A DNA stretch of 64,000 nt, from NCBI RefSeq assembly GCF_000220395.1, contig NW_004085909.1, positions 1-64,000 of the forward strand. Direction: 5' to 3'. Source of the stretch: Ichthyophthirius multifiliis (Eukaryota > Ciliophora > Oligohymenophorea > Hymenostomatida). Below, piece by piece: positions 12,175 to 24,541 of this stretch (the first letter of the stretch is position 1; every line of letters starts with the position of its first letter). The position numbers and the translations under genes are program-made. The notes below the pieces were generated by a model. The model was not told the DNA's origin. It did no database searches and worked only from the letters and a program-made list of their open reading frames with translations.

Positions 12175-14322
12175 TAGGTTTTTTATAATTATTATTTATT
12201 TTTTATGATTTTGTTGTTCTTATTCCTTTTTTATTTTTGTATTATTTATTTATTTATATCTAGTTTTACTATTTTTTTACTTTTTTTTATGAATGCAAGT
12301 TTAATAACTTTATTATTATTAATGTTATTGTTATTCTCTTTTTTTTTTTTTTCTAATATATAAATATATCAAAAATAATTTATATTTAAAATAAAATTTT
12401 ATATGAATATTTATTTCTTAGTAATTTTAGTTTTTCTAAGATATAAATATATTTTTAATTAATTAAAAATTATAAATTAAAAAAATAAAATAATATAAAA
12501 TAAATATAATATATTAAAACAAAACACAGTACGATAAAATAAATTAAAAATAATAACATAAAAAAATAATAAAATAAAATTGAATTATTTATAAAATTAA
12601 ATATTCATTCGAAAATATTACTATAAATGAAATATAAATCATATTAAAATTATAAAACTTAAACTTCTAATATAAAAAAAAATTATATATTTATAAAAGA
12701 AATTTGACAAAAAATATATATTATTCTATAATAGTTTATTAATATTAATTAATTAACGTATAAGTTCTAAAAATTTAATTGATATACTTTTAAAAACTTT
12801 TAAAATTATAATATTTTGATTAAATGAATGAAATTAAAATTAAAATTTATTCATTTTTTCATAATAAGTAATATTTAATTCAATTTTTCTTTAAGATATT
12901 AAAATTATTTCATTCTAAATTTAATATAATTAAGTAATATTTTTTAAAAAAGAAACAATAAATATATTAAAATTAAATATAAAAATAAAAATAATAATCT
13001 TTCAATTTTATTTAGATATATAAAATAATCCAATAACCTTAGAAACTCCATATAACTACGTGTATCATGCAATCAAATAATATCTCCATAAAAATTAATC
13101 AATAAAAAAATATAAATTATAAAATCAAACCCATCAGCTCCTGCAATAATAAAATTTTCGAAATATATGATTTAACATTTTTAGGTAGCTGTTGAACAAT
13201 ATGGTAAAAATTGTAAAATAATAATCCCGATAGATAAAATAAATTAAAATTAACATTCGTATTTAAAAATAATAATATGCTTTTAGTATATAGTAATAGA
13301 TATTTAGGATTTATGTGATTTAATTTAATTTTATTTGTAAAATTATAAGATTTAATAGGCGAAGATAGAATTTAAGAAAAATAAAATTTTATTTTTAGTT
13401 GTCAAGATAGCCTTTAAAAACATAATTATTATTCAATACATAAACAATATAGAACTCAACTAAAATTATTTATTAAAGTAATATAAGCAAAATTAATAAA
13501 CTTATAAAACAAAAGATTTTAAATAGAAACGGAATTTTCGAGATAATAATCGTTAAAAATTATGAGATATATTAAATGGATATAAAAAATGTTTTGATTT
13601 TTGAACTAATAAATATTTTTGTCCTTTAATACTAATGTTTAAATAAATAGAAAAAGCAAACTTTGGTTTTTATATTGATAAATGTGTAATTAGTAAAATG
13701 TTTGTCAATAAAAATGAAGAAAAATTAATTTTAATTATTAAGCAAATGATATTTAGATTTTTTTTAATAAAATAAGCAAATAAAATATGGCTATAATTAT
13801 TTAAAAATAAAATTAAGGATTTATTTTATATAGTAATTTATATAAAATATAATAAAAAAAAAATTATATAATTAAAATTTAAAAGATATATATAAAAATT
13901 AAATTATTATATTTAATTTATTTATTTTTAATATTATAGTATAATTATTAATTTTTATTATTTTCTTTTTTAGAACTTTTATCTTTTTGTTATGAATATA
14001 TATTAATATCTAATTCAGAAATTAATTTTGATAAAAATTAAAATTCAAAACTTTAAAAATATAAATAATTTAAATTTGTAAATTAAATATTTTAAATTTA
14101 CATATGATTTTTTTTTAAAAATAAAATAAAAAAAGGAAATATATATTATTTCATTTTTTTTATATTATATAAATTAAATCAATATATTTATTAAAAAAAA
14201 AGTAAACATTAATATATTATTGATATAAATTAAAAACTAAAAAATATATATATTTAATTATATATTTTACTTTTACATAACATTTTTTTTATATTTCTAT
14301 AAATATTATTATTTAAATTTTG
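12175..14322. other. 2.1-kb spacer, mostly AT with a gene-like island near 13.0-13.6 kb
   Basis: Most of this is A/T spacer. Between about 13,020 and 13,600 the sequence is less monotonous, with more G and C, and has moderately long open frames on both strands when only TGA is a stop. One plus-strand piece reads ITLETPYNYVYHAIKQYL and another VAVEQYGKNCKIIIPIDK. I could not join them into a convincing gene, so no CDS is called. See the matching finding. Confidence 0.45.
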
Positions 14323-16290
14323 TCAAAGAACAATATTATACAATAAAAGTTCTTTATCTCTTTCATTAGAAATAACTAATTTAGGTTGAACATCTTACAT
14401 AACAATTTGCATTTTATTTTTCGACACAATATCATCATTTATTGATTACCCTTCAAGAGCCTAACCTTCTTCAACTGAAAAATTATCACTATCTTGCCCA
14501 TCAATTTTCCAAACTTTAATTGTTTTATCGCTTAATCCTAGAGAAATTAGCGTCTCTAATTCTTTTCTTTCAAAATATTCGAAAAGACATAAATCAATAA
14601 CTGGAACTCGTCCATGTGCATTCCATTTTGTAATAATTTTATATTTAAAAAAATCATATAAGTGTATATTCCCATCATTATTTCCCAAAAATATAAGATT
14701 TTCCCTAAAACTAGGCAAGCAGGATGATATTTTACCTAAATTGGGATCAAAAATAACATTATCTTATAAAAAGCTAGTCATCTAGAAATTATAAGAGGCA
14801 TATTTCCATATAGAAATAGTATCATCACTACAAATAATAACTTTATTAATATTTTTGAACAAATTCATACTAATAATCTTCCCTTAATGCTTTCCTTTTA
14901 CTTAAAAAACTACTTTTGCCTCATGGAAATTCCACACTTGAATATCACCAATAGAATCACCTATAATTAAATGAATGCCGTCTTACATATCAAGCACAAA
15001 TACTGGCGAAGTATTAAAATTAGTCAATTTTTAATAAATTGAAGGCGCCTAAGACTTCTCTATGTCATATTTTAAAATCAAAACAGACATATCATTAGAA
15101 GCTGTCGCGATTAATATTTTTTTATCTTATTTATTTAAAAAATGATTACTCGGTTATTAATTTATAACATCATTGTTAAATTCGGCTTTTATTTTTGAAA
15201 TAAAGGTAATATTATTTGTATGGGCTTAAAAAGTATGTATTTTTTTAGCTAAAGATTCAAATATACGTATTTTTTAGTCATTAAAACAAGCTAAGGCGAA
15301 ATGATTATCACTTAAGGCTATTATACTAGTTACTGGCATTTCTAATTGAAATTTTTTCGCGGGTTTAATTTATATTTAGTAGTCTTTATTTAATACTAGT
15401 ATTGATTTGGAGTCTTTGGATATTTTAGTTTTTTTAATTTCTTTTATTTTCGGTATTATTTCTTCTTAGTATTGTTAATTGTTGTCTTCTTTAATTATTA
15501 CGTTTTTGGATAAAAATTAGTCAAATTATTTTGATATATTAATCACATATTGATCCAATTATTAATTTAGACCATATATAGGGAGGTTTTCGGTCATTTT
15601 ATTTAATTTGATGTTTCCGTTTTTAAAATTTGTTATAAAAGTTTATTTATTAATTTACATTTGCTTTGCTTTATCTACTGAATAACTCAAATTAGATAAA
15701 AAAAGGGCTGCTTATTAAGGCATTTCGCTTTATAGTTTTGCTGTTAAATTGTTTGGGTTTACGAAAAGATCGAATTTTTTTGCCAAACCAAAACTTTCAT
15801 TTATAATTTATTTTTGTTAATTGAATAAATCTTAGTAGTTTTTGTAAAATTAATCAAGCTTAGTATACATATTTATCTTAATTTTTTATAATTGATCACT
15901 AAAAGTACTCATTATATTTGCTATGTCTTCCGCTATTAATACTTTTTATGCTACTATGTGATCTTCGACTTTTTTTAAGTGATAAGTGTCGTCGTTTTAC
16001 CATTTTTGTAAAGTTGGAAATTGACTATATACTTCGTTTAATATTTACTTGTTTATTGGGGTTAATTACTCCATTTCGTTTATTATATCTATTAAAAATT
16101 AGTCTAGTTTTTTAAAATATTGTTTGTGATTTCGCAAATGTTGTTCACTTTCGTATTAACAACTTTAACATATTAATTTTTTACAGTCGGTACATACGTA
16201 ATTTACTTCTTCTTTTTAATGAAGGGGACATCTTAAACGAATTCGAGGGATTAAATATCTGTCTATTATGTAATTGTTTTCAGCTATCAT
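14323..16290 (-). CDS. B-box zinc-finger / WD40-repeat protein
   Basis: The gene is one open frame of 655 residues, with no intron needed. Near the N-terminus (~residues 20-60) a B-box-type zinc finger is visible: CPLH, then CTDCKKLICQSC, then HLRNH. A helical region follows (~60-300), with repeated hydrophobic heptads suggesting a coiled coil. The C-terminal half (~330-655) is a beta-propeller of WD40 repeats with units ending NDQKIRIFE, IGDIQVWNF, SDDTISIWKY, NDGNIHLYDF and SDKTIKVWKI. This resembles TRIM-like scaffolds without a RING. Such proteins assemble complexes; the partner is unknown. Start ATG 16290 gives MIAENNYIIDRYL just ahead of the zinc finger. The stop is TGA (complement of 14323-14325). 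Confidence 0.85.
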
Positions 16291-17201
16291 TATATTGTTT
16301 TTATTTTATTTATTATTTTGAGATTATTTTATATTATAATATAAATATTTATTTACTTTTTTTTTTTAAAAAAAAAAAAATAATATGGAAAAATACAATA
16401 AATTTCTTTTTGTTTATTTATTTAATTTTTTGATATATTTTTAGTTTATAAGTATATTTTTGTAAAAAAATATATTTTAGTATATAGATTTTTAATTTTT
16501 TTAAATTTTAGAATTAAAATATATTGATTTAAATATTTAAATATGTAATCATTATTATTTTTTGTTTAAATATTATTTAAATAAATAAATTACTTAATCA
16601 TTTTTAATAATATAATTTATAAAAGTTATAGTAAAATTTTATTTTTTTTATTAAAAGTTTTAAATTAGATAAAATATTTCATTATATATATAATATAGCA
16701 TATTTATTTAATATTACTTTAATATTATTATATTATCTTTAAGTATAATAAAAAATATATAGATTTTAATACTTAATATATATTTTATTACATATAATAT
16801 AAGATATTTTATCAAAATTTAACATTATTGTAATATATAAATACTTTTTTTATTTTAAATCTAATATATATAATTTAATTATTGAAATATTTTAAAAACT
16901 AAATACACTTAAACTATTCAGAATTTTTACTGGTAATTTTTTTATATATTATTTTTAACATAGAATAAGAACAAAAAAAATTAAAAATTAATTATATTTA
17001 AATAAATAAAATAGATATACTTATAACTTACATATGTTCTTTATATAATCAAAATTTTTATATAATATAAAAAAGATAAAAAGAAATTAAAAAAAAAAAC
17101 ATAAAAAAAAAAAAAACAATTCAAATCATAAATTTTGTTTTAAACACATATTTTTCACATAAACAATATATATATAAAAAAAGATATAAATTCAATTAAA
17201 A
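16291..17201. other. AT-rich intergenic region between divergent genes
   Basis: About 0.9 kb separates the start codons of the divergent B-box/WD40 and PX genes, so it should hold both promoters. It is almost entirely A/T with poly-A and poly-T runs. I see no conserved element or additional reading frame. Confidence 0.6.
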
Positions 17202-18007
17202 ATGGAGAAAAAAGAAGCAATAATAAATATTCAAAAAAAAAGCGATAATTTAAACGAGAATGCAAGTGATACTTCATATTATTCAACAGATAACGATTCG
17301 ATTTAAAGAAATTCAACTAAAATACAAAATGCTTAGAAAGTATTAACAATATTAAATTTCGTAGAGAAAAAAATAGAACAAAACTTACAAAAACAAGAAG
17401 CGGATTAATCAATTATATTTAAAAATAAAGGTTAAGGAAATAGTAAAAATGTATAGTAATAACCAAATAAATTATGTAGATTTAAACTAGGAAAAAAGGA
17501 AAACTCAAAAGTATAAGATGATAATATGATTAGATTTACATTTAAAGAACATGAAGTAGTTCCAGAATCTTATTTTTATGAAGATGAGGAAGATTCTTCT
17601 TCTTCTAGATAGTCTAAATAATTACTGGGAACGGAAAATAATAAAAAAGTGATTATTTATAAAGTTGAAATAGTAAAATAAAAAAATAGAAAAAATAAAA
17701 AAAAGAAAAAGAAAAAGAATCCTGGGTTTTTGAAACTAGATATTCTATGTTGCATTAATTTTATCTAAAATTATAAAAGAAATTCGAAAATACAGATTTT
17801 AAATTACCTCCTTTTCCTGGAAAAAAATGGTTTGGAAATTTGAAAGAAGATTTCTTAAAGGAAAGAAAAGTAAAGCTTGAGTAATTTTTCAATGCAATCT
17901 GCCAAAATAAAAAAATTACTGATTCTAATATATTTCAAAGTTTTTTAGAAGAATCTATGGAAGCAGCAGCAGATAGTGATTTAGCTGATAATGATTTTCA
18001 TTTATGA
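17202..18007 (+). CDS. PX-domain protein (frame break at an A-run)
   Basis: PX domains bind phosphoinositides on endosomal membranes. The N-terminal half (MEKKEAIINIQ onward) is polar, Lys/Glu/Ser-rich and probably disordered. From about 17,640 a PX domain begins with VIIYKVEIV, continues ESWVFETRYSMLHQFYLKLQ, has the Pro-rich turn KLPPFPGKKWFG and ends with RKVKLEQFFNAICQ. The tail is EESMEAAADSDLADNDFHL. The two halves are in different frames: 806 nt is not a multiple of three. Adding one A to the eight-A run at 17697-17704 restores one frame; a 17-nt intron would also do so arithmetically. Start ATG 17202 is preceded by an A-rich leader. It is tail-to-tail with the kinase gene. Confidence 0.82.
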
Positions 18008-18274
18008 AATTAATTATAGGTTTATAATTATTTATTTTTATATATAAATAAAAAAAAATAATATTATTATTATTATTTTTATTTTTCTTATTTATAAATT
18101 ATAAACTTTCTTTATTAAAATAATTATAAATTTTTTTTTCTTTTTATATATTTTTTTTATTTAAAAAAAAATTAAATATCAATAATTATTTAATCATAAT
18201 TAAAATAAATTATAAAGAGTAAATATATAAAATAAATATTGGGTAACTAGAATATATATATATATTAATATATT

Positions 18275-18363
<89 letters not shown>

Positions 18364-18542
18364 CATAATATTTATTATATATACTTAATAAACGAAAAAT
18401 AAAGGCATGAAAGAATTAATAATAACCTTTATTTTGTTTGATTAAGTATTTTTTAAAAAATAATTAGAAAATTAAAATGAAAAAATATTTAGTAAAAATA
18501 AAAATAATTACTTAATTACTAACAAAAACATAATAATATAAA
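18008..18542. other. AT spacer with long TA tract between convergent genes
   Basis: The spacer lies between the 3' ends of the PX and kinase genes. It contains an imperfect (TA)n block at about 18251-18346, followed by an 18-base T run. No gene is seen. Confidence 0.7.
18251..18346. repeat. (TA)n microsatellite
   Basis: Imperfect TA dinucleotide tract interrupted by short TTAATA units, ending in a poly-T run. Typical low-complexity spacer sequence. Confidence 0.9.
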
Positions 18543-19993
18543 TCACAAAAAAAAAGGACTTTACAAAGCTTTTTCCGGCGAAATTCTTTAAAAAGGGTCA
18601 AATCTCATCATATCTTTAAGTAACCCGAAAAATAATTTCTAAGCAATCTAACAATCAAACTATTTACCTAAATCTTTTATAAAACTATCAAAACTTTCAC
18701 AAAACTGCCATTGTTTTTATATAATTTTATCAAAATCTTGCCCTTTAGTAGAAAAAAGTCCACATTTAAGTTAACTTTTTCCCTATTTATCCACTACTCG
18801 ACATTTATATGCTAACCAATGGGGAAGCCCAGTCAAGATTTCAAGTAAAACTGCCCCTATAGACCAAATATCAATTGACCAGGGTGTAGAGATTAATTCT
18901 AATGAATCATTATAATGAATGTTTTTTTATTTATTTTTAAATATATCAAGAATTTCAGGTGGCATATACTCCGGAGTAGCCATTGAGAGTGTACTTTTGG
19001 AAGTCTAATCAAGTAAAATTGCACTTCCGAAATCAATGAACTTAAAATCTGCAAAAAAGGAAGCATTTTCAGCCAATTTAACTAATAAATTATCTGGTTT
19101 TATATCACAATGGACTATTTTTTATTCTTAAAGTAAATTTAATCCTTCAAGCATTTATTTAAGGAGAGATTTGAGTAAATTATTTTATTTAGTTAAGAAA
19201 ATTTAGTTATGAATTTATGTAAAATTAATCTTATAAACGCGTTCGTTTTTATAAAATTCTCCTTTCATTTCATAAAATGAAGAAGTTAAAGTATTTCCAC
19301 CTAATTCATAAATTAAGAAATAATCCTTTTAAGTTTATTTTATATCAATGCATTTTATTATTTAATCAATTCCTTATTTATTGATAAATTCGGGTTTTAT
19401 TTGTCCTTTTAAATCAAAAAAAAGATTATTTATGCGAATTTCACGAATATATGATTATTGATTTCGTCCAGTTTTTAAAATTTATTTAATCGCAAATTTC
19501 TAATTTTTATTTTCAATAGATTAAGCTAACCAGACTAATGCAAATCCTCCTCTTTTTTATTTTATTTTATATAATTTTTTTATTTATTTTAAAGGTTTTT
19601 TTACTTTCCTAATAATGATATTCTTTCATATTCTGAAGGAAAACGATTACTGTATAGTTTTTTTTCTTCATCAGTTAAAATAATGTCGGTTTTTTATGTA
19701 TATTAGTTTTGTGTATCTAAATTTTTTATTTATTTATTAAGTTTTTAAATTGGGGGACATAGTTAAGATTCTAACTGTGTAGATTTTGGATTAGATTATA
19801 TACTATTTACTTACTTTAAAATAGGTGTTATATTTTATAAATCAAAAGTAGGAAGAATTCTAGTTTGTGATTTAGCTTTTATTTAATTAGTTACGTTTAA
19901 TTAATTTTCGACTGTTTTCTGAATAACTTTAAATGGATAATTTTTAGATAAAACATTCCTTTATTTAATGCTTGAAGAATAATTAAAAAACAT
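18543..19993 (-). CDS. Serine/threonine protein kinase
   Basis: This is a catalytically complete protein kinase. After a polar N-terminal ~150 residues starting MFFNYSSSIKQ, the domain opens with the glycine loop ISLLGKGGFALVWLAQ, split by an intron near 19,560-19,612. The lysine is in KFAIKQILK. The catalytic loop is IVHCDIKPDNLL, with Cys replacing the Arg of HRD. The metal site is IDFGSA, the activation-segment end is ATPEYMPPEILD, and DIWSIGAVLLEILTGLP is the helix-F motif. The domain carries an insert of about 30 residues after the hinge region (YELGGNTL). It ends FDPFQRISPEKAL, so the kinase domain reaches the C-terminus. The PPEI motif and overall texture are CMGC-like, but I would not name a family. 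The HCD form suggests it need not be RD-regulated. Confidence 0.88.
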
Positions 19994-22171
19994 AAAGTTA
20001 TATATTTTATATTATATAATTTTTTATATATTGTTTAAACTACTAATTTATAAATATAAATATATATGTATAAATATACAGATATATAAAGTTATATAAA
20101 TAGAAATATTATTTTTAAAATATATATGAATAATAAAATAAATAATAAATATAAAAATATATAATATTTAAAATAAATATTTATATATAAATATATATAT
20201 ATATATATATTTATTTTTATATATATATATATATTTGAAATTTATATCATTTAAATTAAATTTTTCTATAAAAATTTAGCTATATTATGTTTTAAATTAT
20301 TATTATATAAAATTGATTAATTTTATTTTAAATTTTTTTTATACTACTAAGTTTTTTGTTATTATATTATTTTTTCCCTTTTTATTTTATTATTTTTTAA
20401 AATTAAAATATTAAATATGTCTATATGCCCCTATTTATTTTTTAATTATACTTAATTTTTTTTTTTTTAAATATATTTATTTATATATGTTTTTTAAGTC
20501 ATTTTAATTATCAAATAATTTTTTTTTAATTTTTTTATACTCTTTATTTATTTTGTATTAATTTTTTTTTTAAATAAATTTATATTTCTATATTTAATTA
20601 TAATTATTTGAAAAATTTTATATATTAGAATTTTTTTAAATATTATATATATATATTTTTTTTGAGTATATTATGTATAATCATATAATTAACTTTTAAA
20701 AGCTTTATCTTAAGAAGAATTTTATGTATTTTTAATAATTTATAATTTGTAGTTTGTATTAGAAAAATAAAAGAAATATCCCAATTTTCAAAGATTTTAT
20801 TTTCTCTTAAAATTTATTTAATTATATTTTTACAAATATATTGTAATAATAAAATCTACATGTTGCTTTTATAGTAGTTTTTTAATATCATATCCCATAA
20901 TTATTATTTTAACTTAAAAAAAAGTTTTATAAAATTAATTATACTTCATTTATAATTTTTAAATATTCCTATAATATATATCTATGAGGAAAGTAAGTAT
21001 TCGTTTTTAAATAAAGTTACTTCTCTAAAGTTTTAATCTTAATTAAGAATTTAAATATTTTATATATCATTTATATTTTAATAAACTTATAGAATATATG
21101 ATTATTTTATTTCGTTTCTTATAATATTATTAGAAATGAATGTATTAATAATTATTAAATCTATTTAATATTTTTATTCTATTTTTTTTTTTAATATAAC
21201 TATATATTTTATTTTATTAAATCAAAATTATATATCATTTTATAATAGTATTGCTTCATATCTGATTTTTATTAAATATTATATATCCGAAAAAAAAAAA
21301 AAAATCATTAATTAGATCTTGTTATTTATTTTTATTTTTTTTTTTTTAGTTTAATTAATTCTTCTATTTATAATAAAATACGCCTTTTTAACTTTATTTT
21401 AAGCTCCTTATCTAAAAATTTAAAGATTTTTATTAAGTTTCTTTATTCACTATATTAAATAAAAAATTATTTATTATTGATTTATTTAAATTTTGATTTC
21501 ACTATTTTTTATGATAATTGCTAAAAGATAGAATATTATTGTTTAAAATTTATATTATTTTATTCTAGTTTTTTTATTTTAATATAAATACTCTTTTATT
21601 ATTTAATTTATCATTTTTAAGGTATTATGATAATTAATCATTTTGTAAAGTTAATTATTATAATTATTATTTATATATAAATTTAATATAAAAGTTTAAT
21701 TATTTTTTTAAGTAAATGATTACTATTTAATATATATATATAATAATTTTATTTAATCCTTTTTTAATATATTTCTTTATTTAATTATATGTTTTCTATG
21801 TTCTTAGCAATTTCTTTATTTTCTGTATCATAAATAGTTTGAAAATTGTCTTGAGATTTATATATTTTAAATAAATTGAGTATTTTATCAAATAAACTCA
21901 ATTAAATTAATAATATATAATTTTTATATTAATTAATTAAATTTATATTGATCATATATTTATTTAATTTTATATAAAATTTTTAATAAGATGTTTATAA
22001 AAATAAATAATAATAGTTTATTTGAATTTAAATAGTTTTTTATTTATATATATTATATTAAGATTAAACTACATAAATTAAATATTACTTAAAAAATCTA
22101 TAAAAAAATATATTAAAAATAAATTATACATACATTATAACCAAGAATAATTTGAAATATAAATATTATAA
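19994..22171. other. 2.2-kb AT-rich spacer without a recognised gene
   Basis: A long A/T spacer with a TA-rich block near 20040-20240. I found no reading frame with coding texture. It contains the promoter side of the kinase gene and the 3' flank of the cyclin gene. Confidence 0.55.
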
Positions 22172-23902
22172 TCATAATTCTTTAACAATTTTATTATTAT
22201 TATTATTGTTTTAAATTAAATTATTTTATTTTTATTAACAATTAAGCTATTATTAAACAATTTAATCAAAAATGCAATTAACAAACTCATTAGGAAGTTC
22301 ATTTAAATCATTATAATCACAAATTTCAAAAAACTGTTTAAAATTATTCTAAATCACTCCCAAACTTAAACTCCATATTTACTTATTACTAAAGTTTCCA
22401 TTAAGCTTTTAAATAAATTAATAAATAACACTTGAAGGGAATTTAATATTGAAATAAATCGTAGGTTCAAATTTTTATAAAACACTCATTAAAACAAGAT
22501 TTCTTTAACTTCTGACATTATTTTCTATGAGATATTTTGCTATATTTAAAGGTACTTAAATTTCAATATTTTATAATTATTACAAAGGAAAATCTTAAAA
22601 GTTTTAAATTTTTATATTATTATTTTTTTGAATTTGGTATTATTTGTATTATTTTTTTGCTATTTCGAAAAATTCTATTTTAGAATATTTTTTCACAAGA
22701 GAATTAAAATTCTTTTTCTATTAAACATTTTATAAAGCACTAGATATTTAGACAAGAAAATTTTCCATATTTTCCTATAAATACCCTGTGAGTAACCCTA
22801 GATTTTAATCCCAAACATAATCTTATCGTTCTTATAAATAATTAGCCAAAAACAAACAAGCTGAAGCAATAAAAGAAGGTTTTTATCCTTAAAATTAATA
22901 ATCAATAAGAACAATTTCTAGAATATATTTGGCTAAATAATAGGTCTTTTTATCTATTTATTCATCATAAGTAATATAATATTCGAAAAATTTGACAGAA
23001 CTAACAGTAAGTATATTAAATTCTAATTATTATAAAATACTTCCTTCCATAACTAAAATATCCTCCTTAGTGTATGCATTATCGCATATATAGACAAGGT
23101 CACTAATTGAAGGTAGTCCATATACTTCTTCGTATTTAAAAGAAATAAAAAGAGAAGTAACCCCTAATAATTATAATCGTTAAGTCGAAAGTGGGGTTTT
23201 TTCCAAATACCTGTCTATTAAATTTATAGTCAAAAATAAAGTTTCAGATTTCAATTAAAATTAGTAATGGACATCCACTATCCAATCAAATAAAATTCCT
23301 CGCATTTTTTCATTTATTTCTTTTTAAGATGTACTTAAATAATTTTTTTTTATTATATACTATGTCTATATTTTTTATTTATATTAAAATAAAATAAAAA
23401 AAAAAATAGTATTTACTTCTATTTATTTTAAATAATTTAATATTTCTTATTAGTAATTTTAATGTGATTAATCAGTCTTTTTTTATTAAATATTTTTCTC
23501 TTCACTTTATTTATTTTATAGCAATAATTGAGCGAATGTGCAACTTTTATTTACTGGGATGTTTTCTAAAGTCTAAATAGTAGTGGGTGTTTCTATTTAC
23601 ATATTGTTATTAAATTATTATTATAATGGATTCGAATTAAACATTTTGGAATTAAATTCTAAGCTTTAAGTAGTTTTTAATTAATTTTTGTTATTGAATT
23701 ATTTTAATTAGGCTATTTTTTAAGCTATTTGATTTTATTTAGATTTAGTTATGTCTTTCTAGACTTTTTGTTAAAAGTCCTTTTTTTGTTATTATAGATT
23801 ATTTATTCCTATGTTTTTGTTAATATTTTCTTTGTTCTAGATTATTATTGTTTTTATAAATTTTTTATTATATATATAAATATTTTATATACTTAAATGC
23901 AT
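22172..23902 (-). CDS. A/B-type (mitotic) cyclin
   Basis: Mitotic cyclins activate CDKs. The cyclin box starts with [16 protein letters not shown], close to the A/B-type signature MRxILxDWLxEV. It continues [20 protein letters not shown] and [14 protein letters not shown]. The end of cyclin fold 1 is VMEGSILQQLEFNIL. The second fold is visible in [20 protein letters not shown], then [15 protein letters not shown]. The N-terminal ~170 residues are Gln/Asn-rich with [10 protein letters not shown] and QLKTTQSLEF; I could not find a clear RxxL destruction box. The C-terminus is Q/N-rich, ending KIVKEL. Introns are likely near 23345-23400 and possibly right after the first codons (23834-23890). 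Start ATG 23902 is uncertain because the first exon would be only a few codons. Confidence 0.88.
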
Positions 23903-24541
23903 TAGAGAGGTTTGCTGTTATTCATATTCATATTTTTTTTTTTAAATGCTTATTTTTTAAAAAAATTTGAGAACAATATTTTTTTTTGTTTTAATTTTTT
24001 CTTTCTTAAGGTAATTATAAATTGAATTTTTTAACAAGAAAATTAACGGAATAAAATACAAATTTTAAAATTATAAAAAAATGTAAATATAAAAAATATT
24101 TTTAATTTTTTATTAATATAATTTTATTGTATATTATTAATTTATTCATATAAAAAAATAATAATACATGGATATATCTATAATATTTATAAATTTCATT
24201 AATAATTAATTTAAATATATCTTCTTTAAGGAAAAAATAATTTAAATATTTTATTTAAAGAAAATAAAAATTATGAAAATATTATTAGAATGATAATATT
24301 GTTAATAAAAAAACCTTTATAAAATGATATTTATTTCTAAATTAAAAAATAAGTATATAATGTAAATTTTAAATTAATTTTTTTAGATATATACAAAAAA
24401 AAAAAAATTAAAATTATTTATAAGAAATAAAAAAAAAAATTTAAAAAGAAAAAATATAAATATTATTAGATAAAATTAAATAAAAAATATATAATTTATT
24501 TAAAAATTATTTGTATATTTTTTATATATATTTAATTATTT
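23903..24541. other. AT-rich spacer
   Basis: This lies between the 5' end of the cyclin gene and the 3' end of VPS13. It is A/T only, with no reading frame of coding texture. Confidence 0.6.

Noticed and set aside
17650-17710. A 17-nt intron in the PX gene (GTAAAATAAAAAAATAG)
   Set aside because: It restores the frame arithmetically, but introns recognised elsewhere in this window are 45 nt or longer, and the same one-A deficit occurs at three other A-runs, so a homopolymer effect is the simpler explanation.
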